Source: Chitinophaga agrisoli (GTDB lineage Bacteria; Bacteroidota; Bacteroidia; Chitinophagales; Chitinophagaceae). From it: a stretch of DNA of 64,000 bases. The DNA is taken from positions 358,421 to 422,420 of the forward strand of contig NZ_VUOC01000003.1 in assembly GCF_008386695.1 (NCBI RefSeq). The letters are read 5' to 3'. Positions 34,034 through 43,583 of the stretch are shown here, one piece after another; within the stretch, counting starts at the first letter, position 1, and each line of letters opens with the position of its first letter. The translations under genes were made by a program, and so were the position numbers. The notes under the pieces are model-generated. The model did no database searches. It saw nothing but the letters and a program-made list of their open reading frames with translations, and was not told where the DNA came from.

Positions 34034-36433
34034 ATGATAGAAAATAATGAACTGACTATGAACATGGACAGCCGGTTATCTTTTGAAGAGTTCCGTAAGG
34101 AAGTATTAAATGACTACCGGTTGGCTTGCGAAAGCAGGGAAGTTAGCTTGCTGGCCCGTAAAGAAGTACTGACGGGAAAAGCCAAATTCGGGATTTTCGG
34201 AGATGGTAAGGAGGTTGCACAGGTAGCAATGGCCAAGTATTTCCTGCCAGGCGATTTCCGTTCCGGTTACTACCGCGACCAGACCTTTGCGTTTGCCAGT
34301 GGCATTGCTACCATAGAGCAATTCTTTTCTCAACTGTATGCAGATCCGGACCCGGCGAATGAGCCATTTTCCGCCGGACGACAGATGAACGCGCATTTTG
34401 CCACGCCCAATGTAACAGCCGACGGCAACTGGCGCGACCTGACCCAAACCAAGAATACCGCCGCAGATATGGCCCCCACGGCCGCGCAAATGCCGCGCGC
34501 ACTGGGCCTGGCCTTTGCCTCTAAACTGTTCCGCGAGGTAGAGGTGCTGAAAGAATTCTCCCACCTGTCCCAAAACGGGAACGAAATATGTTTTGCCACT
34601 ATCGGAGACGCCTCAACGTCTGAAGGACATTTCTGGGAAACCATGAATGCCGCAGGCGTATTACAGGTGCCGCTGGCGGTATTTGTATGGGATGATGGCT
34701 ATGGCATTTCGGTACCGCGGAAATACCAGACCACCAAAGGCTCCATCAGTACCGTGATGGAAGGCTTCCGTAAACAGGAAGACACGAACGGTTTTGATAT
34801 ATATAATGTGAAGGGCTGGGATTATGCCGGTATGTGCGAGGTGTTTGAGAATGGTTTGCGCAAGGTGCGTGAGACACATATCCCCGCGCTGTTCCATGTA
34901 GAAGAGATCACGCAGCCGCAGGGCCACTCCACCAGCGGATCACATGAACGTTACAAGAGCAAGGACCGCCTGGCCTGGGAGAAAGACTATGATTGTAATC
35001 ATAAGATGCGGGAGTGGATACTGGAAAATGCGTTATCTGACGAGGGCACTTTGCAGGAGATAGAAGCCCGTGCCAAAGCGCTGGCCCATGAATCAAGGAA
35101 AAATGCCTGGGAGAAATATATCACCCCTATCAAACAACAGGTGCAGACCATGGTTGCCCATGGCAAAGCCCTTTTGGATGAGGGTGTGGCAGATGCCACC
35201 CTGGTTAGCCATAATATACAGGAGCTGCAGGCTAACCGTGAGCCGCTGCGCAGGGATATATTAAAGGCGGCCACCAACATCCTGTTCAGGCATAAAGCTG
35301 TACAGAGCGCCGGATTGCAGGCTTTACAGCAGTATTATGATCAACAGCTGGCACAGGAAAAGGATACCTATAATTCCTACCTGTACGCCACCGGCCCCAA
35401 TTCTGTACATAATGTGCCGGTAGTTGCCGCTACTTATGCTGCAGAAACACCGACCGTAAATGGATACGAAGTACTCAACAAATATTTTGACCAGCTGTTT
35501 GCCGAGAATTCCAAGGTATTTGCCTTTGGCGAGGATGTAGGTAAGATCGGGGACGTAAACCAGGGTTTTGCAGGTTTACAGCAAAAGCATGGTAAACAAC
35601 GCATATTCGATACCGGCATACGCGAGCTGACCATTATGGGACAGGCCATAGGCATGGCCCTGCGCGGTCTGAAGCCTATTGCAGAGATCCAGTATGTGGA
35701 TTATATGCTGTACGGCCTGCAGCCGTTAAGCGACGACGTAGCCAGCCTGCAATACCGTACCAAGGGTATGCAAGCCTGTCCGCTGATCGTGCGTACGCGC
35801 GGCCACCGGCTGGAAGGCATCTGGCATTCCGGTTCCCCCATGGGTATGATCATTCACAGCCTGCGTGGTATGCATGTATGCGTGCCGCGGAACATGGTGC
35901 AGGCAGCAGGCATGTATAACACCCTGTTGCAGGCCAATGAGCCCGCGCTGGTGATAGAGTCGCTGAATGGTTACCGGTTAAAGGAACATCTGCCGGAAAA
36001 CCTGACCTCATTTACCGTACCGCTGGGCGTGCCGGAAGTGGTGCGTGCAGGTACCGATATTACCCTGGTGTCCTACGGCTCTACGCTGCGTATTGTAGAA
36101 GAAGCAGCGCATACGCTCGAAGAACTGGGTATTTCCTGCGAGGTGATAGATGTGCAGACCTTACTGCCTTTTGATATCAACCACAGCATTGTGGAATCTT
36201 TGAAGAAGACCAACCGTATTCTGTTTGTAGATGAGGATGTACCTGGCGGCGGTACTGCCTACATGTACCAGCAGGTAATGGAATTACAGGGCGGTTACCG
36301 CTTCCTGGATGTGGCGCCGCGTACATTAAGTGCACAGGCGCATCGCCCGGCTTATGGGTCAGACGGTGATTATTTCTCCAAACCTAATACGGAAGATGTA
36401 GTGAAGGTGGTGATGGCGATGATGGAAGAATAG
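34034..36433 (+). CDS. 2-oxoacid dehydrogenase E1, fused alpha and beta subunits
   Basis: E1 uses thiamine diphosphate to decarboxylate a 2-oxoacid and load the lipoyl arm of E2. The 799-residue product has an E1-alpha half (TPP site GDASTSEGHFWETMNAAG and VWDDGYGIS, about 195-235) and an E1-beta half beginning near residue 475 (YEVLNKYFDQLFAENSKVFAFGEDVG), then the transketolase C-terminal domain. Fused alpha-beta E1 genes of branched-chain or pyruvate type are common in Bacteroidota; the substrate is not decided by the sequence. E2 and E3 are not adjacent. The first two Met codons leave the start uncertain by 8-10 residues. Confidence 0.9.
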   Translation: MIENNELTMNMDSRLSFEEFRKEVLNDYRLACESREVSLLARKEVLTGKAKFGIFGDGKEVAQVAMAKYFLPGDFRSGYYRDQTFAFASGIATIEQFFSQLYADPDPANEPFSAGRQMNAHFATPNVTADGNWRDLTQTKNTAADMAPTAAQMPRALGLAFASKLFREVEVLKEFSHLSQNGNEICFATIGDASTSEGHFWETMNAAGVLQVPLAVFVWDDGYGISVPRKYQTTKGSISTVMEGFRKQEDTNGFDIYNVKGWDYAGMCEVFENGLRKVRETHIPALFHVEEITQPQGHSTSGSHERYKSKDRLAWEKDYDCNHKMREWILENALSDEGTLQEIEARAKALAHESRKNAWEKYITPIKQQVQTMVAHGKALLDEGVADATLVSHNIQELQANREPLRRDILKAATNILFRHKAVQSAGLQALQQYYDQQLAQEKDTYNSYLYATGPNSVHNVPVVAATYAAETPTVNGYEVLNKYFDQLFAENSKVFAFGEDVGKIGDVNQGFAGLQQKHGKQRIFDTGIRELTIMGQAIGMALRGLKPIAEIQYVDYMLYGLQPLSDDVASLQYRTKGMQACPLIVRTRGHRLEGIWHSGSPMGMIIHSLRGMHVCVPRNMVQAAGMYNTLLQANEPALVIESLNGYRLKEHLPENLTSFTVPLGVPEVVRAGTDITLVSYGSTLRIVEEAAHTLEELGISCEVIDVQTLLPFDINHSIVESLKKTNRILFVDEDVPGGGTAYMYQQVMELQGGYRFLDVAPRTLSAQAHRPAYGSDGDYFSKPNTEDVVKVVMAMMEE

Positions 36434-36457
36434 CGAAAGCAATAGGTATAAAAAATT

Positions 36458-36494
36458 ACGTCCCGTGTCGGTAGCACCGCACGGGACGTTTCTT
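36458..36494 (+). terminator. Terminator after the E1 gene
   Basis: ACGTCCCGTG (36458-36467) pairs perfectly with CACGGGACGT (36480-36489), then TTCTTT. Confidence 0.8.
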
Positions 36495-36720
36495 TAGTGT
36501 AACAGTTGTAGGCTTCGGCAGATGGCAAGCAGTATATTTACAAATATTATAAATTCTATCCATACTGGTATGCCATGGCCGTGTGATTTAACTATAATTT
36601 CAATCGCCGGAAAGCCTGCTCCCTGCCTTTTGAAGGCGTATAATCGTGCCAAAAAAAACAGCCGGAAACCAATTATATTGTAAAGTATTTATAAACAGGA
36701 TATTAAATAAGACACAACGG

Positions 36721-37680
36721 ATGAAAAACATTGTCGTATTGGATGGATATGCCTTAAACCCGGGCGATCTTGGCTGGGAACAATTGCAGGCTTTGGGTAA
36801 CGTAACGGTTTATGACCGCACCGCGGAGGCAGAAGTAGCAGGAAGGGCCCGGGAAGCGGATATTATACTCACCAATAAAGCCATCGTAAGCGCCGCCGCC
36901 ATTGAACAACTACCACGATTGGAGTATATAGGCGTAATGGCCACCGGTTATAACGTAGTGGATATACCTGCCGCCACCGCCCGGAAGATAAAGGTGACGA
37001 ATGTGCCGGCCTATGGCACTGCCTCTGTAGCACAGCAAACTTTTGCCCTTATACTGGAATTATGCAACCACACGGGCCTGCATGCTAACAGCGTACGCGC
37101 CGGCGACTGGAGCCAAAGCGTTGATTTCAGTTACCGGAAGGCGCCGCTGCATGAGCTAAGCGGCAAGGTATTGGGTATAGTGGGGCTGGGCGCTATAGGG
37201 CAGGCAGTAGCGCGTATAGCCCTGGCTTTTGATATGCGGGTCATTGCGCATCATAAGCACCCGGAGCGGGATAAAATGCCCGGCGTAACGTTTGTTGATA
37301 TGGCAACCTGTTTTACGGAAGCAGATATTATCACGCTGCATTGCCCGCTGAATGAGCAAAACCGGGGTTTTGTGAACAAGGCTTTGCTGCATACCATGAA
37401 ACCAGGCGCTTTCCTGATAAACACCAGCCGTGGGCCATTGATCAATGAGCAGGACCTGGCAGATGTGCTAAACAGCGGCGTAATAGCCGGCGCCGGGCTG
37501 GATGTGCTGTCTAAGGAGCCACCTGCTGCGGACCACCCGTTGATCCAGGCCCGTAATTGCATTATTACCCCTCATATTGCCTGGGCAACCTGGGAGGCAC
37601 GGAGCAGGTTACTGCATACGGCGGTAGAGAATGTGAAGGCTTATCTGGAAGGAAAACCGCAAAATGTGCTAAATGGATGA
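36721..37680 (+). CDS. D-2-hydroxyacid dehydrogenase
   Basis: NAD(P)-dependent reduction of 2-oxoacids or hydroxypyruvate/glyoxylate. The 319-residue product has the Rossmann motif GLGAIG (155-160) and the catalytic set Arg237 (NTSRGPLI), Glu266 (DVLSKEPP) and His285 (TPHIAWATWEARSR), the last in the form typical of the glycerate/hydroxypyruvate group. I start at ATG 36721; an upstream in-frame extension of 25 codons is not family-like. No operon partner: the next gene is 307 bp away. Confidence 0.9.
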   Translation: MKNIVVLDGYALNPGDLGWEQLQALGNVTVYDRTAEAEVAGRAREADIILTNKAIVSAAAIEQLPRLEYIGVMATGYNVVDIPAATARKIKVTNVPAYGTASVAQQTFALILELCNHTGLHANSVRAGDWSQSVDFSYRKAPLHELSGKVLGIVGLGAIGQAVARIALAFDMRVIAHHKHPERDKMPGVTFVDMATCFTEADIITLHCPLNEQNRGFVNKALLHTMKPGAFLINTSRGPLINEQDLADVLNSGVIAGAGLDVLSKEPPAADHPLIQARNCIITPHIAWATWEARSRLLHTAVENVKAYLEGKPQNVLNG

Positions 37681-37987
37681 TCGTTTTTAGCAGTCCGGCC
37701 GTATATAATTACAATATTAAATTAGGACTCCTAATAACATAGCGATTATTCATATTTATTCAGAAGCTATTTGTTAATCAGTATTGAATCTGATTTATTA
37801 TCTATATAAATAATGAATGAAATGGCTAAATTTTACCAAGAAAAACATGCTTTGTTTTTTCATCATTTAGCAATTATTAGCTAAATTGGAAAAGATTACA
37901 CCCCACGATAGTGGTTGTTTGTATAGAGACACTAAGTATAGTAATTATTAATCTGGTACCCTAGACTTTTATCAAAAATCCACCTGT
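37681..37987. other. AT-rich spacer before the response regulator
   Basis: These 307 bp hold no ORF. A small TTAGGA/TCCTAA palindrome lies near 37,720. TGGCTAAATTTTACC and TTAGCTAAATTGG form a loose repeat around 37,822-37,890. No consensus -7 element was found before the regulator. Confidence 0.4.
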
Positions 37988-38701
37988 ATGAAAGCAGGAA
38001 TTCTACTGGTAGAAGATGATCATTTTTTTGCAAAGGTAATTAAGCGGCACCTCGAAAAGGAAGGCTACAATGTGGTACATTGCCTGGATGGCGATGAGGC
38101 ATGGAGTATGTTCCAGGAGCGCGCCTTTGACATCTGTTTACTGGATATCATTATGCCCGGAAAAGACGGATTTACCCTGGCCAGGGAGATACGCAGCCGG
38201 GATGGTAATGTGCCTATTATCTTTACTTCCTCCCGTTATATGGAGCAAGACCGCCTTAATGGCTTCCAGGCCGGTGGTGATGACTATATGGTTAAGCCCT
38301 TTAACATTGAGGAGCTGCAATACCGTATAGACGTTTTCCTGAAAAGGAGCCGCCTGTTGCAGAGCCGTAAGGTGATCTCCTATCAGCTGGCCTCCCTGGA
38401 GTTCAACTACACGGAGTTGAAGATCTACCATGAACCTACCAACACTACCGTAAATCTACCGCCTAAAGAGGCCGAGTTGTTGAAGTTCCTTTGCGAGAAT
38501 CCCAATCGCCGTTTGAAGCGGGAGAACATCCTGCTGAGTGTTTGGGGCAGCGACGACTTTTTTGCAGGACGTACGATGGATGTATACCTGACCCGTTTGA
38601 GAAAACATTTCCGCCTGGATCCGGAAGTAAAGCTGGAGACTTTCCATGGAAAGGGCTTACGGCTGGTTACAGATCCAAGGGCCTGCCTGGCGGATGCATA
38701 A
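37988..38701 (+). CDS. OmpR/PhoB-family response regulator
   Basis: Two-component regulator: a receiver domain with acidic pocket Glu9-Asp10-Asp11, phospho-acceptor Asp53 (LLDIIMPGKDG), Thr80 and Lys103, followed by a winged-helix DNA-binding domain (about 130-230) with NLPPKEAELLKFLCENPNRRLKRENIL and GRTMDVYLTRLRKHF. It resembles the RprY group of Bacteroidota regulators. No histidine kinase gene is next to it, so it is an orphan here. The targets cannot be told from the sequence. Confidence 0.92.
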   Translation: MKAGILLVEDDHFFAKVIKRHLEKEGYNVVHCLDGDEAWSMFQERAFDICLLDIIMPGKDGFTLAREIRSRDGNVPIIFTSSRYMEQDRLNGFQAGGDDYMVKPFNIEELQYRIDVFLKRSRLLQSRKVISYQLASLEFNYTELKIYHEPTNTTVNLPPKEAELLKFLCENPNRRLKRENILLSVWGSDDFFAGRTMDVYLTRLRKHFRLDPEVKLETFHGKGLRLVTDPRACLADA

Positions 38702-38813
38702 ATGCCATCTTTGAAAAGATTTTCGCCTGGAACGGAGACAGTCAAAAAGCAGGAATATCCCTGAAAGGGCCCTGCGGCTGGTCACTAACCTGGCTAAGAC
38801 ATAGATACTACAT

Positions 38814-38866
38814 AAAAGCAAGAGCGCCGTTATACATGTGTATAACGGCGCTCTTGCTTTTTATAC
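38814..38866. terminator. Very strong bidirectional terminator
   Basis: A perfect 22-bp stem (38814-38835 with 38840-38861) with an ATGT loop, AAAAGCAAGAGCGCCG on the left arm. T runs lie on both strands. It separates the response regulator from the convergent yebC-like gene. Confidence 0.9.
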
Positions 38867-38930
38867 CTGCTTGTGGATTTGTTTGCTGTTTCAGGGGCGG
38901 TAGATCGATAATATAAGTCGATTTACCTGA

Positions 38931-39027
38931 CGCAGGTTGCGGAATACCTTCTATAAATCATCATCCCGCTCCGGTTCCCTAGCGCAGGTTATGGAATACC
39001 TGTTGCACATCATCATCCTGCTCCAGG
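38931..39027 (-). repeat. Imperfect tandem copy of the 3' end of the yebC-like gene
   Basis: Bases 38931-38974 repeat 38983-39027 with about 79 % identity at a 52-bp period (CGCAGGTT, GGAATACCT and ATCATCATCC are shared). On the minus strand the real copy encodes [15 protein letters not shown] and stop; the second, lying after the stop, would read ERDDDL, stop, KVFRNLR. It looks like a decayed duplication of the terminal codons. Confidence 0.65.
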
Positions 39028-39689
39028 CGGTCGATCAGTTCCAGCACCTCTTTTGCCTGCTCCTCATTCAGTTCCACGGTGGTGCTGGGGATACGCTGCA
39101 GCTCTGCGCTGATGGGCGTAATACCTTTTTCTTCCAGCGCTTTGGCCATATTACCAAATTCGGTAAAAGGCGTGCGGAGTATGATATTATTCTCGCTGTC
39201 TTCCCCTATCTCTTCGAGACCGGCATCAATAAGCTCCAGTTCCAGCTCTTCCAGGTTCTGACCTTCGTTTTTGATCTTGAATACGCCCATACGGTTGAAT
39301 AAAAAGCCTACGGAGCCGCTGGTACCCAGGCTACCGCCTTCTTTGTTGAAGTGCATGCGCACATTGGCTACGGTACGGGTGGGATTATCCGTGGCGGTTT
39401 CTACCATTACGGCAACACCATGGGGGGCGTAACCTTCGTATACAACTTCCTCATAATCAGTTTTATCCTTACCCATAGCGCGTTTGATCGCGGCTTCCAC
39501 ACGGTCCTTAGGCATGTTTACGCCTTTGGCGTTGGCAAAACAGCGGCGCAGGGCGGGGTTATTATCCGGGTCAGGACCACCTAGTTTAACAGCTATGGCT
39601 ATTTCCTTACCAATCCTGGTAAATTGTTTGGCCATCCGGTCCCAACGGGCAAACATAGTGTGTTTTCTTACTTCAAATATTCTTCCCAT
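38979..39689 (-). CDS. YebC/PmpR-family protein
   Basis: YebC-type proteins were described as DNA-binding regulators and more recently linked to relief of ribosome stalling. The 236-residue product has the three-domain form: [38 protein letters not shown] at the start, then [39 protein letters not shown] and a C-terminal domain ending [14 protein letters not shown]. The N-terminus differs from the usual AGHSKW start ([19 protein letters not shown]), as in the Bacteroidota subgroup. A decayed copy of its last codons follows the stop. Confidence 0.92.
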   Translation of the reverse strand: MGRIFEVRKHTMFARWDRMAKQFTRIGKEIAIAVKLGGPDPDNNPALRRCFANAKGVNMPKDRVEAAIKRAMGKDKTDYEEVVYEGYAPHGVAVMVETATDNPTRTVANVRMHFNKEGGSLGTSGSVGFLFNRMGVFKIKNEGQNLEELELELIDAGLEEIGEDSENNIILRTPFTEFGNMAKALEEKGITPISAELQRIPSTTVELNEEQAKEVLELIDRLEQDDDVQQVFHNLR

Positions 39690-39799
39690 GATGCTTTAAA
39701 ATTTGTTGGCTCGGGGTTTATGCTTCCGATAAACCTACAATAGCCCAAAAATGAGACGCAAAAATATGCACTTTATCCCAAAAACTATGGGTGGTAAAA

Positions 39800-39837
39800 G
39801 AAAACCGCCCCGGATTTGCATTTCCGGGACGGTTTTA
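39800..39837 (-). terminator. Terminator of the amino-acid permease
   Basis: AAAACCG-CCCCGGA pairs with TCCGGGACGGTTTT with one bulge; on the minus strand it runs into TTTTCTTTTACC. Confidence 0.75.
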
Positions 39838-39856
39838 ATGATCTATCAGCAATATG

Positions 39857-41356
39857 CTATTGTTGTTGCAGTTTACGGGCTTTACTGTGCTTAACACTGT
39901 ATCCGAAGTAGATGATAAAGCCAACAAGCAGCCATACTCCTAAACGGAGCCAGTTTTCCTCACCCAGGCCAAAGATCATTGATCCGCATACAAGCGCACC
40001 CAATATGGGTACAACAGGCACTAACGGTGTTTTGAAGGGGCGGGGAACTTCCGGGTTGCTTTTACGCATTACCAGCACGCCAATACAAACCAGTACAAAA
40101 GCGAATAGGGTGCCTATGCTGGTCATATTGCCCACAATGTGATCCGGGATGAAACCGCCAAATATTGCGGTGAACACAAAGAACAGCCATTGGGATTTAT
40201 AGGGCGTACGGTATTTAGGATGCAGTTTGGCGAATGTAGCCGGCACCAGCCCGTCGTTGGCCATGGAGTAGAACACACGGGTCTGTCCCAGTAACATTAC
40301 CAGTATCACGGAGGAGAAACCTGCCAGGATAGCAACGGTAATAAGCAGGGATAACCAGCCATAACCATGCATATACGTGTCTATAGCGTAGGCTACGGAG
40401 GCTTCGCTACCTGCTTTCAGGAAGTCCTTATAGGGAGCAACGCCGGTAAGCACGTGAGAGAACAGGATATATAATACAGTACAGATGGCCAGGGATACCA
40501 ATATACCAATGGGCATTGCCTTTTTGGGATTCTTGGTTTCCTGTGCGGCGGTAGATACTGCGTCGAAGCCAATGAAAGCGAAGAATACCACACCAGCGCC
40601 GGCAAGCACACCTAACCAACCGTGATGTCGCGGCTGCGAATAATCTACTACAGATCCATCATTCATATGCACCACGCCTGCATCTGCAGGGATCATGTAA
40701 GGCGTGTGGTTGGCCGGATTCATGAAGTGCCAGCCCAGCACAATGAACAATAATACGATGGCCACTTTCACGATTACGATAATGGTATTTACCATGGCAG
40801 ATTCCTGTGTGCCACGTATCAATAATAAGGTAAGCATCAGCAGGATGAAGATGGCAGGCAGGTTGATGATACCATGTACGCCAGCATCAGATACCTGGAA
40901 GGGAGAGTGCGACCATTCAAATGGTATGGTAAAATGAAAAACGGTAGCTAATAAGTTATTCAGGTATTGGGACCAGCCAATGGCTACAGTGGCGGCGCCT
41001 AGCGCATATTCCAGCACCAGGTCCCAACCAATGATCCAGGCAACAAGCTCGCCCAGCGTAGCGTAGGAATACGTATAGGCGCTACCGGCGATAGGTATCA
41101 TGGAGGCAAATTCCGCATAACATAAACCCGCCAGGGCGCAACCAAAAGCGGCTATTATAAAAGAGAGGGTTACTGCAGGTCCGGCATGCCCGCCAGCTGC
41201 TGCAGCTGTGCGCACGAAGATACCAGCGCCTATGATAGCGCCAATGCCTAGCGCAACAAGTGATCCGGCGGTAAGTGTTCTTTTTAGTCCTTTTTCTGTT
41301 TCGGCTGCTTCAGATAATAATTGACCCAGTGGCTTTTTTACAAAGAGTCTACTCAT
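39857..41356 (-). CDS. APC-superfamily amino-acid permease
   Basis: The 499-residue product has about 12-14 transmembrane helices and the APC signature in helix 1 (GSLVALGIGAIIGAGIFVRTAAAAGGHAGPAVTLSF) and helix 2-3 (LCYAEFASMIPIAGSAYTYSYATLGELVAWIIGWDLVLEYALGAATVAIGWS). It resembles cationic amino-acid transporters (CAT/YfnA-like). I start at 41356 (MSRLFVKKPLGQLL); an upstream frame of 20 codons overlaps the promoter. The substrate is inferred from the family only. Confidence 0.9.
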   Translation of the reverse strand: MSRLFVKKPLGQLLSEAAETEKGLKRTLTAGSLVALGIGAIIGAGIFVRTAAAAGGHAGPAVTLSFIIAAFGCALAGLCYAEFASMIPIAGSAYTYSYATLGELVAWIIGWDLVLEYALGAATVAIGWSQYLNNLLATVFHFTIPFEWSHSPFQVSDAGVHGIINLPAIFILLMLTLLLIRGTQESAMVNTIIVIVKVAIVLLFIVLGWHFMNPANHTPYMIPADAGVVHMNDGSVVDYSQPRHHGWLGVLAGAGVVFFAFIGFDAVSTAAQETKNPKKAMPIGILVSLAICTVLYILFSHVLTGVAPYKDFLKAGSEASVAYAIDTYMHGYGWLSLLITVAILAGFSSVILVMLLGQTRVFYSMANDGLVPATFAKLHPKYRTPYKSQWLFFVFTAIFGGFIPDHIVGNMTSIGTLFAFVLVCIGVLVMRKSNPEVPRPFKTPLVPVVPILGALVCGSMIFGLGEENWLRLGVWLLVGFIIYFGYSVKHSKARKLQQQ

Positions 41357-41413
41357 GATAGAAGTGTTGTTGGTTGAATGTTTAAATGGTTTAGTTTGTT
41401 GTAATGAGACCGC

Positions 41414-41421
41414 CAAATATA
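41414..41421 (-). promoter_or_regulatory. Permease promoter (-7 element)
   Basis: TATATTTG on the minus strand, 57 nt before the start codon chosen for the permease. It forms a divergent pair with 41,478-41,485. Confidence 0.55.
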
Positions 41422-41477
41422 ACCATCTAAAAATAAATCACGCTTTTTATTTTTATGAGATTATTGGCCCGGAACCT

Positions 41478-41485
41478 TATTTTTG
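41478..41485 (+). promoter_or_regulatory. Symporter promoter (-7 element)
   Basis: TATTTTTG fits TAnnTTTG, with TTTA about 22 nt upstream. Transcription would start near 41,492, which rules out an upstream start at 41,483 and supports ATG 41528. Confidence 0.6.
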
Positions 41486-41527
41486 ATAATTTTCAGCTTC
41501 ATAAAAACAGCAGAAAACAACCATTGC

Positions 41528-42787
41528 ATGAAGAAATCTAACCGGCTTACCCTGTACATATTCCTTGGAATGGTGTTAGGCGTCTTAACGGGTTATATTG
41601 TATTTAACCTGTATGCGAACGACGAAGCAGCTATCAAGAAATTTACTGATAATATCGCTATTCCTACTGATATCTTTCTGCGGTTAGTTAAGATGATCAT
41701 TGCTCCCCTGGTGTTCTCCACCCTGGTGGTAGGCGTGGCCAAACTGGGAGATATCAAATCCGTAGGCCGTATTGGGGGCAAGACCATGTTATGGTTCATC
41801 AGCGCTACTTTTGTTTCCCTGTTCCTGGGCCTGATCCTGGTTAATATCCTGCAGCCGGGCCATTCCCTGAACCTGCCCATCCCTGACTCCCATGCGAGCA
41901 GCGGAGTTTCCGGCGCGGACATGACGCTGCGCGGATTTTTCCGCCATGTGTTCCCGGACAGTGTAATTATGGCCATGGCCAATAATGAGATATTACAGAT
42001 AGTGATATTTGCGTTATTCTTTGGTGTAGCCATGGCTGCTATTGGCGAAAAGGCCGAGCCTGTGCTAAAATTGCTGGATGCTGTAGCGCATATCATGCTA
42101 AAAGTGACGGGGTATGTGATGAATTTCGCACCTTTTGCCGTGTTTGGGGCCATTGCTGCCATCATATCGCAGAAGGGCGTAGGAATTTTGCTTACTTACG
42201 GAAAGTTCATCGGCCAGTTCTACCTGGGGCTCATCATCCTGTGGGTGGTGTTGTCGCTGGCGGGATCGCTGGTACTGGGGAAGCGGGTATTTCCGTTACT
42301 GGGCCGGTTAAAAGCCCCTCTGTTGCTGGCTTTTAGCACAGCTACGAGTGAAGCGGCCTACCCGCGCACGATGGAGGAACTGGAAAAGTTTGGCTGTGAC
42401 AGCAAGATCGTGAGTTTTGTATTGCCGCTGGGTTACTCGTTTAACCTGGATGGTTCTATGATGTATATGACCTTTGCCAGCCTGTTCATTGCCCAGGCCT
42501 ATAATATGCACCTGGGTATAGAGCAGCAGATCTCCATGCTGCTGGTGCTGATGATCACCAGTAAAGGTATTGCCGGCGTGCCAAGGGCGTCGCTGGTGGT
42601 GATAGCGGGCACGCTTTCCATGTTTCACATACCGGAGGCGGGGCTGCTGCTGTTACTGGGGGTAGATCATGTGCTGGACATGGGCCGTTCCGCCACCAAC
42701 GTGATCGGCAATGCCATGGCTACGGCGGTAGTATGTAAATGGGAGGGCTCCCTGGCCCCGGAAGAGAAGGTTTTACAGGAAGTATAA
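41528..42787 (+). CDS. Dicarboxylate/amino-acid:cation symporter (DAACS family)
   Basis: Sodium- or proton-coupled uptake of dicarboxylates or acidic amino acids. The 419-residue product has eight helices plus re-entrant hairpins; hallmarks are FLRLVKMIIAPLVFSTLVVGVAKLGD, FSTATSEAAYPRTMEELEKFG (HP1-type serine-rich turn), GYSFNLDGSMMYMTFASLFIAQA (helix 7, NxDG) and GLLLLLGVDHVLDMGRSATNVIGNAMAT (helix 8). It may form a transport operon with the DedA and MFS genes downstream. Confidence 0.93.
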   Translation: MKKSNRLTLYIFLGMVLGVLTGYIVFNLYANDEAAIKKFTDNIAIPTDIFLRLVKMIIAPLVFSTLVVGVAKLGDIKSVGRIGGKTMLWFISATFVSLFLGLILVNILQPGHSLNLPIPDSHASSGVSGADMTLRGFFRHVFPDSVIMAMANNEILQIVIFALFFGVAMAAIGEKAEPVLKLLDAVAHIMLKVTGYVMNFAPFAVFGAIAAIISQKGVGILLTYGKFIGQFYLGLIILWVVLSLAGSLVLGKRVFPLLGRLKAPLLLAFSTATSEAAYPRTMEELEKFGCDSKIVSFVLPLGYSFNLDGSMMYMTFASLFIAQAYNMHLGIEQQISMLLVLMITSKGIAGVPRASLVVIAGTLSMFHIPEAGLLLLLGVDHVLDMGRSATNVIGNAMATAVVCKWEGSLAPEEKVLQEV

Positions 42788-42858
42788 CAAATAGATAACA
42801 GTTTAATTGCTATTTTGCCAACTCAGCGATTTCTTGGAATTATTTCATAAAATGTAGC

Positions 42859-43545
42859 ATGGACCAGATCACAGAGCTTTTTAAGCATCTCATCAACCCC
42901 CAGTGGATCATTGAACATGGAGGTATATATTTATTGTTGCTGATCATTTTTGCAGAAACAGGGCTCTTCGTAGGATTTTTCCTGCCGGGGGATTCGCTGT
43001 TGTTTGTGGCGGGTATTTATGGCGGGCTTTTAAGCGAGAGCTTCTTTAACGTGCCCTTTGCGCTGATCATGTTCATGATAGCCGTAGCCGGTGTGCTGGG
43101 TAACGTGGTGGGCTTTTGGTTTGGCCGCAAATCGGGACCGCTGCTGTTTAGCCGCAAGGATACGCTGCTGTTTAAGAAGAAGTACCTGTACCAGGCTAAG
43201 GAATTCTATGAAAAACATGGGGGCGGCGCCATCTTCCTGGCGCGTTTCCTGCCTATTGTGCGTACGTTTGCCCCTATAGTAGCGGGTATTGTGCAGATGG
43301 ACGGCAAGAAATTCATGTTATATAATATTGTTGGCTCTTTTGCCTGGGTATTTTCCATGATGCTGGCCGGTCACTACCTGGATAAGGCGTTCCCGTCACT
43401 GAAGGAGCACCTGGAGCTGATCATACTGGTGATAGTGCTGATCACTACCTTGCCGGTGCTGATCAAACTTTTCTTTGGAAAGACCAAACATCCGGCGCAT
43501 GTGCATGAAGACACCAAAGCGCCTACGGATTCCACATTGTCATAA
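42859..43545 (+). CDS. DedA-family membrane protein
   Basis: The 228-residue product is a DedA/VTT-domain protein: ETGLFVGFFLPGDSLLFVAGIYGG, the GFWFGRKSGPLLFSRKD turn and FLARFLPIVRTFAPIVAGIVQMDGKKFMLYNIVGSFAWVFSMMLAGHYLD. The family has been linked to lipid-carrier recycling and envelope homeostasis in other bacteria; the role here is inferred. It lies 71 bp after the symporter and 38 bp before the MFS gene. Confidence 0.92.
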   Translation: MDQITELFKHLINPQWIIEHGGIYLLLLIIFAETGLFVGFFLPGDSLLFVAGIYGGLLSESFFNVPFALIMFMIAVAGVLGNVVGFWFGRKSGPLLFSRKDTLLFKKKYLYQAKEFYEKHGGGAIFLARFLPIVRTFAPIVAGIVQMDGKKFMLYNIVGSFAWVFSMMLAGHYLDKAFPSLKEHLELIILVIVLITTLPVLIKLFFGKTKHPAHVHEDTKAPTDSTLS

Positions 43546-43583
43546 AAAACTAACTATCCAAGCATAACTTACTTACCTACCTT

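Noticed and set aside
38491-38916. 141-codon frame overlapping the end of the response regulator gene
   Set aside because: It lies in another frame of a certain gene and then crosses the strong terminator at 38,814.
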